Assembly (NCBI RefSeq): GCF_964656455.1
Contig: NC_135722.1
Location: 111,234,234-111,298,233 of the forward strand
DNA: 64,000 nt
Direction: 5' to 3'
From: Halichoerus grypus
Taxonomy: Eukaryota; Chordata; Mammalia; Carnivora; Phocidae
Shown here: positions 59,250 to 64,000 of the stretch, one piece after another
Layout: each line of letters begins with the position of its first letter
Position numbering within the stretch: the first letter of the stretch is position 1
Program-made: the position numbers and the translations under genes
Notes under the pieces: model-generated
What the model was told of the DNA's origin: nothing
Database searches by the model: none
What the model saw: only the letters and a program-made list of their open reading frames with translations

Positions 59250-60926
59250 AGATAGCATATGTTTTAAAAGAGCCTGGGGACCAGGGCACCCTCTGCCCAC
59301 TCTGGCCCACACCCACTTTAGCTCTGGCTATCCCACCAAGGTAGCCACAGCATAGATTGCCCTGGGACCCCCAGCCCATGCCAGCCATAGCTCCAGTCAG
59401 CCAGCCAAAGTCACTAGGCATGCACAATCTACACAAGGGACAATGATACACAAGACCATTCCTTCAGGTTTAGGAAAATTAGATGTTCTACCTAATTCAT
59501 AGAAACAAACACAGAAAGTCAAGCAAAATGAAGACGAAGGAATATGCTTCAAATAACAAGACAAAACCTCAGAAAAAGAACTAAATAAAATGGAGATAAC
59601 AAATCTACCTGGTAAAGTGTTCAAAGTAATGGTCTTCAAGATGCTCAGCACACTGGAGAGAAGAGTGAACTCAGTGAAAACTTTAACAAACAGAAAATAT
59701 AAAAAAGAACCAATCAAGAATCAAAGCATACAATAACTGAAATGAAAAAATATACTAGAAGGAATCAACAGTAGATTAGAGGATGGAGAAGAATGGATCA
59801 GCAATCTGGAAGACAAGGTAATGGAAAACAAAACACCCAAGCTGAATAGCAAAAAGAAAAGATAGGTTAAAGGGTCTCTTTAAAAACATCAAGCAAACAA
59901 ATATTTGCATCATAGGGATCTGAGAAGGAGAAGAGAGAGAGAAAGGGGCAGAAAGCTTATTTGAAGAAATAACAGCTGAAAATTTCCCTAACCTGGGGAA
60001 GCAAACAGACATCCAGGTCCAGGAAGCACAGAGTTCCAAACAGGATGAACCCATAGAGGTCTATACCATGATGCATAATAATTAAAATGCCAAAGATTAA
60101 AGACCAAGAGAGAATTTTAAAAGCAGCAAAAAAGAAGAAACTAATTATGTGCAAGGGAAACCCCATAAGGCTGTCAGCTGATTTTTTTCAACAGAAACTT
60201 TGCAGGCCAGAAGAGAGTGACATGATATGTTCAAAGTGCTAAAAGGAACAACCCTGGGACTAAGAATACTCTACTTGGCCACGTTATCATTCAGAATTGA
60301 AGGAGAGATAGAGAGTTTCCCAGACAAACAAAAATTAAAGGAGTTCATCACCACTAACCTGGCCTTACAAGAAATGTGAAAGGGACTTCTTTTATTGGAA
60401 AAGAAAATGCCATAATTAGAAGAAAATTATAAAAAGAAAAAATATGAATAAAAGGAAACACACAGTAAAGGTTAATAGAGCAATCACTTGTAAAGCTAGT
60501 ATGACAGTTAAAAGACAAAGGTAGTAAAATCAATTATATCTAAAAAATTAAGAGGACTCGCAAAATAAAAAGGATGTAAAATATGACATTTACATAAAAC
60601 ATGGAGAAGGAAGTAAAAATGAAGTTCTTTTACAATGTGTTTGAACTTAAGTGACATCAACTTAATATAGACTGCTATATACTTAGGATGTTATACACGA
60701 ATCTCACAGTAACCACAAGCCAAAAACCTATAATAGACACAAAAAACAAAAAGAAAGAAAGCCAAGCATAATACTAAAGAAAGTCATCAATCACAAGGAA
60801 AGAAAGCAAAAGAAGGACAGAGAACTATAAAGACAACCAGAAAACAATGAACAAAATAGCAATAAGTACATATCTATCAATAATTAAATGTCAATGGTCT
60901 AAATGCTCCAATCAAAAGATATAGGG
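59250..60926 (+). mobile_element. LINE-1 5' portion, 3'-truncated
   Basis: Runs from a GC-rich 5' region (GCACCCTCTGCCCACTCTGG) through an ORF1-side region parallel to 18500-19330 (CTATCAGCTGATTTTT-type and AGAGTTTCCCAGACAAACAA strings) to the start of ORF2 (AAATGTCAATGGTCTAAATG). It then stops abruptly where a second L1 begins. Confidence 0.8.
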
Positions 60927-62684
60927 GGGTCTCCAAGGGAGAAAGAGGATTGAGGAGTGAGGGTTCACTGCCTCCTCTTTGTGCTGTGGGGCCAGTTCTT
61001 TCACAGGGGAAGATTCTGTCACGTGAGGAGATCCATCTCCCCTGCCCACCAGTGTCAAGAGCATATGATCAGTGCTGAGCTGCGGGTGTAGCTCCAAGGA
61101 CTAGGAACCCAGAGTTCTTGGGGAGGACAGACAGATCTCACCATCTCCAGCTGAGGACACATTTCCATTGAGACGAGTCACATTTCAAGGGCTCAGAAGC
61201 AGGCCTTGGCCAGTGGGGCTGCAGCAGCCCGGGGTGTGCCGTGTAAGATACAGCGAAAGGACAGTTCTCGCCAACCTGCGGCCATCCAGGACAAGCCTCG
61301 TGATAAAAGTCGAGGTGGGAGTCTGGGAAGATGGTGGAGTAGGAGCATCTCCTAAGCTCACCTCATCCCACAGATACACCTTGGTAACCATCACCGCAGT
61401 CAGTCAACTAACCTAGAAACCCACCCCAAGACTGGCAGAACAGACTCTTCACAGTTAATGGTAGAGAGGAGGCCACATCAAAAAGGGCAGGAGGGGTGGA
61501 GACGTGGTCAGTAGCCAAACTCCCAGGGAGATTAACCACAAATGGAAGGGACACCACAAGCACGAAGAAGGGAGAGAAAAAGATTCCCCCTGCCAGGCAC
61601 CCCAGACATGGGGGCCCTGTGCTGGGAAGACAAATCCCTGTAACATCTGGCCCTGGAAACCAGCTGGGGCTTAACTTCTTGAGATTTTACAATCAGTGGG
61701 GCTTAACTGTGGGTACTTTAAAACCAGTGAGCTTAGGTCTTGGAGAGCCAGGGGGTACTCGGGAACTGAGTCTCTGCCCTCAAAGAGACAGCCTAACAGC
61801 CAACCCCATTGAGATACAGCATAGAAGCAGGTGTTTGAAAAGCGCCTGGGGTAGACATGAAGGAGATTCATTTACTAATTCCAGAAGTTTGCTGGAGGAG
61901 GGGGTAATCTTTAGGAGACTTCTCCAAGAACAAAAGAGCTGGCAAAAAACTGAACAGCTACATGCAAAAGAATGAAACTGGATCACTTTCTTACACCATA
62001 CACAAAAATAAACTCAAAATGGTTTAAAGACCTAAGTGTCAGACTTGAAACCATAAAACTCCTAAAAGAAAACACAGGCAATAATCTCTTGGACATCCAC
62101 CGCAGGAACATTTTTCAAGATATGTCTCCTCAGGCAAGAGAAACAAAAGCAAAAACAAACTATTGGGACTACATCTTTTGTAAAAATCTTTGGCACAGCG
62201 AAGGAAACCATTGACAGAATGAAAAGGCTATGTACTGAATGGGAGAAGATATTTGCAAAATGATATATCTGATAAGGGCTGAATATCCAAAATAAAGAAC
62301 TTATACCACTCAACACCAAAAAAACAAACAATTCATTAAAAATGGTTAGAGGACCTGAACAGACATTTTCCCAAAGAGGAAACACAGATGGCCCACAGGG
62401 ACATGGAAAGATGCTCAACATCACTCATCATCAAGGAAATGAAAATCAAAACTACAACGAGATATTACCTCACACCTCTAAGAATGGCCAAAATCCAAAC
62501 TGCAAGAAACAAGTGTTGGTGAGGATATGGAGAAAGGGGAACCCTCGTGCACTGTTGTTGGGAATACAAACGGGTGCAGCCACTCTGGAAAACAGTATGG
62601 AGGTCCTCAAAAAGTTAAAAAAAGAATATCCTATGATCCAACAATTTCACTACTGGGTACATACCTAAAGAAAACAAAACACTT

Positions 62685-62880
62685 GGGGCGCCTGGGTGGC
62701 TGAGTTGGTGAAGCATCTGCCTTCGGCTCAGGGCACGATCCCAGAGTCCTGGGATCGAGTTCCGCATCAGGCTCCCTGCTCAGCGGGGAGTCTCCTTCTC
62801 CATCTCCCTCTGCCCCTGCTCCTGTCTCTCTCTCCCTCTCTTGCTCTCTCTCTCTCAAACAAATAAATAAAATCCTTAAA
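62685..62880 (+). mobile_element. Carnivore SINE nested in LINE-1
   Basis: Plus-oriented copy (GGGGCGCCTGGGTGGCTGAG) with AAACAAATAAATAAAATCCT tail. The duplication is imperfect. Confidence 0.93.
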
Positions 62881-63014
62881 AAAGAAAGTAAAACATTAAT
62901 TCAAAAAGATATATGCATCCCTATGTTTATTGCAGCATTATTTACAATAGCCAGGATATGGAAGCAACCTCAGTGTCTATCGATAGAGGAATGGATAAAG
63001 ATGTGTTTGTTCTG

Positions 63015-63058
63015 CCTATCTATCTATCTATCTATCCACACACACACATACACACACA
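63015..63058. repeat. (CTAT)n(CA)n compound microsatellite
   Basis: CTAT repeats passing into CA repeats within the LINE-1 3' region. Confidence 0.85.
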
Positions 63059-63666
63059 GTGGGATATTAACCATAAAAGGAATGAGATCCTACCATCGGC
63101 GACAATGCAGGTGGAACTAGAGAGTATAATGCTAAGTGAAATAAGTCAGACTGAGAAAGACAAATACCGTATGATTTCACCCATATGTGGAATCTTAAAA
63201 AACAGAAGAAACAAACAAAGCAGAAACAGATCCGTAAATACAGAGGGGAGGAAGTGGGCAGATGGGCAAAATGGGTGGAGGGCAGGGGAGGCACAGAATT
63301 CTAGTTATGGAATCAGTAAGTCAGGGGGATGGAAGGCACAGCATAGGGAAGAGAGTCAATGACATTGTGACAGTGTTGTATGGGGACAGACGGCAGCTAC
63401 AGTTGTGGTGAGCACAAGGTATAGAGATGGCCAATCATTATGTAGTACACTTAAAACTAATGTAACGTTGTGTATGTCGACTACACTTCAATGAAAAAAA
63501 GTTAAAAAAAAAAAGAACTGATGGATTTTAAAGAAAAGAGAGCCACAGTTAAAAGTGACAATGAGGAGTAGTAATGACTCTTCATGCTTCATCCTTTGTA
63601 TCTATCAAATACCTACTAGTCTTATCACACTTTCCACAATATCACCCTCTAATTCCCTCTCACACT

Positions 63667-63860
63667 TTTTTTAAAGATGATATTTATTTATTTGACAGAG
63701 AGAGAGCAAGCACGAGCAGGGGGAGCGGCAGGTAGAGGGAGAGGGAGAAGCAGACTCCCCACTGAGCAGGGAGCCCAATGCCGGCCTCGATCCCAGGACC
63801 CCAGGACCATGAACTGAGCCTAAAGCAGACACTCAACTGACTGAGCCACCCAGGAGCCCC
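63667..63860 (-). mobile_element. Carnivore tRNA-Lys SINE
   Basis: Minus-oriented copy; flanks CTCTCACACTTTTT and CTCTCACATTCTTT form an imperfect target duplication. Confidence 0.93.
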
Positions 63861-64000
63861 TCTCACATTCTTTATACAAACAAAAATAGAGAATGTCACT
63901 TACCTAAAAATTACTTGCATCCATATTTATCTCAATTTGAGTTCTAGTAAATTTCTAATACAATCACGTCTTCAACTGCTTTGTCTTACTTTTCTTTTTG
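63861..64000. other. Window end, intron, nothing recognised
   Basis: AT-rich sequence. No trace of CEP126 exon 2 or of a promoter before the window ends. Confidence 0.35.

Larger units (their letters stand above)
60927..63510 (+). mobile_element. LINE-1 with 5' UTR joined to ORF2 3' end
   Basis: The GC-rich 5' region includes GGGAAGATGGTGGAGTAGGA at about 61325, as in the L1 at 17300, and continues to about 61945. It then jumps directly to the ORF2 C-terminal part (ACATGCAAAAGAATGAAACT) and the 3' UTR, ending TACACTTCAATGAAAAAAAG. ORF1 and most of ORF2 are absent. A SINE sits at 62685-62880. Confidence 0.82.
6088..64000 (-). other. CEP126: CEP126 gene body, partial (exons 3-10 and introns)
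   Basis: This is the span of the only recognised protein-coding gene, transcribed right to left. The eight exons were joined by eye from splice sites and frame. Intron phases in order are 2 (before exon 3), 1, 2, 0, 1, 0, 1, 1, and 0 after exon 10. Exon numbers assume the 11-exon human structure, in which the 2.1-kb exon is number 6. Exons 1-2 and the promoter should lie beyond 64000, since no CpG island or matching coding sequence is seen between 46.6 and 64 kb. The terminal coding exon and 3' UTR were not found. In human, ANGPTL5 lies head-to-head with the 5' end and CFAP300 lies further downstream; neither is seen here. Introns consist mainly of retrotransposon remnants. Confidence 0.93.

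Overview
This window is nuclear DNA from a carnivoran mammal. About 25 SINE copies of the tRNA-Lys-derived carnivore type are scattered through it. Their head (CCTGGGTGGCTCAGT), middle (GGTCCTGGGATCGAG) and A-rich tail (AAATAAATAAAATCTT) fit the arctoid caniform form (bears, seals, weasels and relatives) better than the dog or cat forms. The species cannot be named from sequence alone.

The only protein-coding gene I can support is CEP126 (KIAA1377), on the minus strand and running from high to low coordinates. Eight consecutive coding exons are present at 46453-46598, 39120-39231, 29107-29305, 23883-26010, 11412-11524, 8871-8946, 7068-7277 and 6088-6152. All junctions are GT-AG, every phase agrees with the next exon, and there is no internal stop. 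The eight exons total 3049 nt, about 1016 codons. The human protein as I recall it is about 1117 residues, so the missing part is an N-terminal piece of roughly 80 residues (expected beyond 64000) and a very short C-terminal exon that I could not place. CEP126 is a centrosomal, pericentriolar-satellite and basal-body protein involved in microtubule organisation and primary cilium formation.

Layout: 1-6087 lies 3' of the last recognised exon and holds two SINEs, a CpG-rich stretch near 350-960 and an L2-like remnant. 6088-11524 carries four small exons, with an unexpected intronic CpG island at about 9270-9565. 11525-23882 is the exon 6-7 intron, filled by LINE-1 remnants including one nearly complete but dead copy at about 17300-22565. 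23883-26010 is the giant central exon. 26011-46452 contains two exons, old L2, MIR and hAT remnants, many SINEs, and a pyrimidine-rich (minus strand) tract at 30482-31705 that keeps a 407-codon frame open. 46599-64000 is intron upstream of exon 3, mostly LINE-1 layers of different age, two MER20-like elements, a MaLR-type LTR and more SINEs.

I found no RNA gene, no CRISPR array, no prokaryotic sequence and no convincing new biological system. The points most worth checking are the intronic CpG island, the long sense-strand intronic frame, several unusual retrotransposition products (a tail-only LINE-1 insertion, SINE-into-SINE nesting, a LINE-1 joining its 5' end to its 3' end, a LINE-1 with a displaced copy of its own ORF2 sequence), and the unlocated last coding exon.
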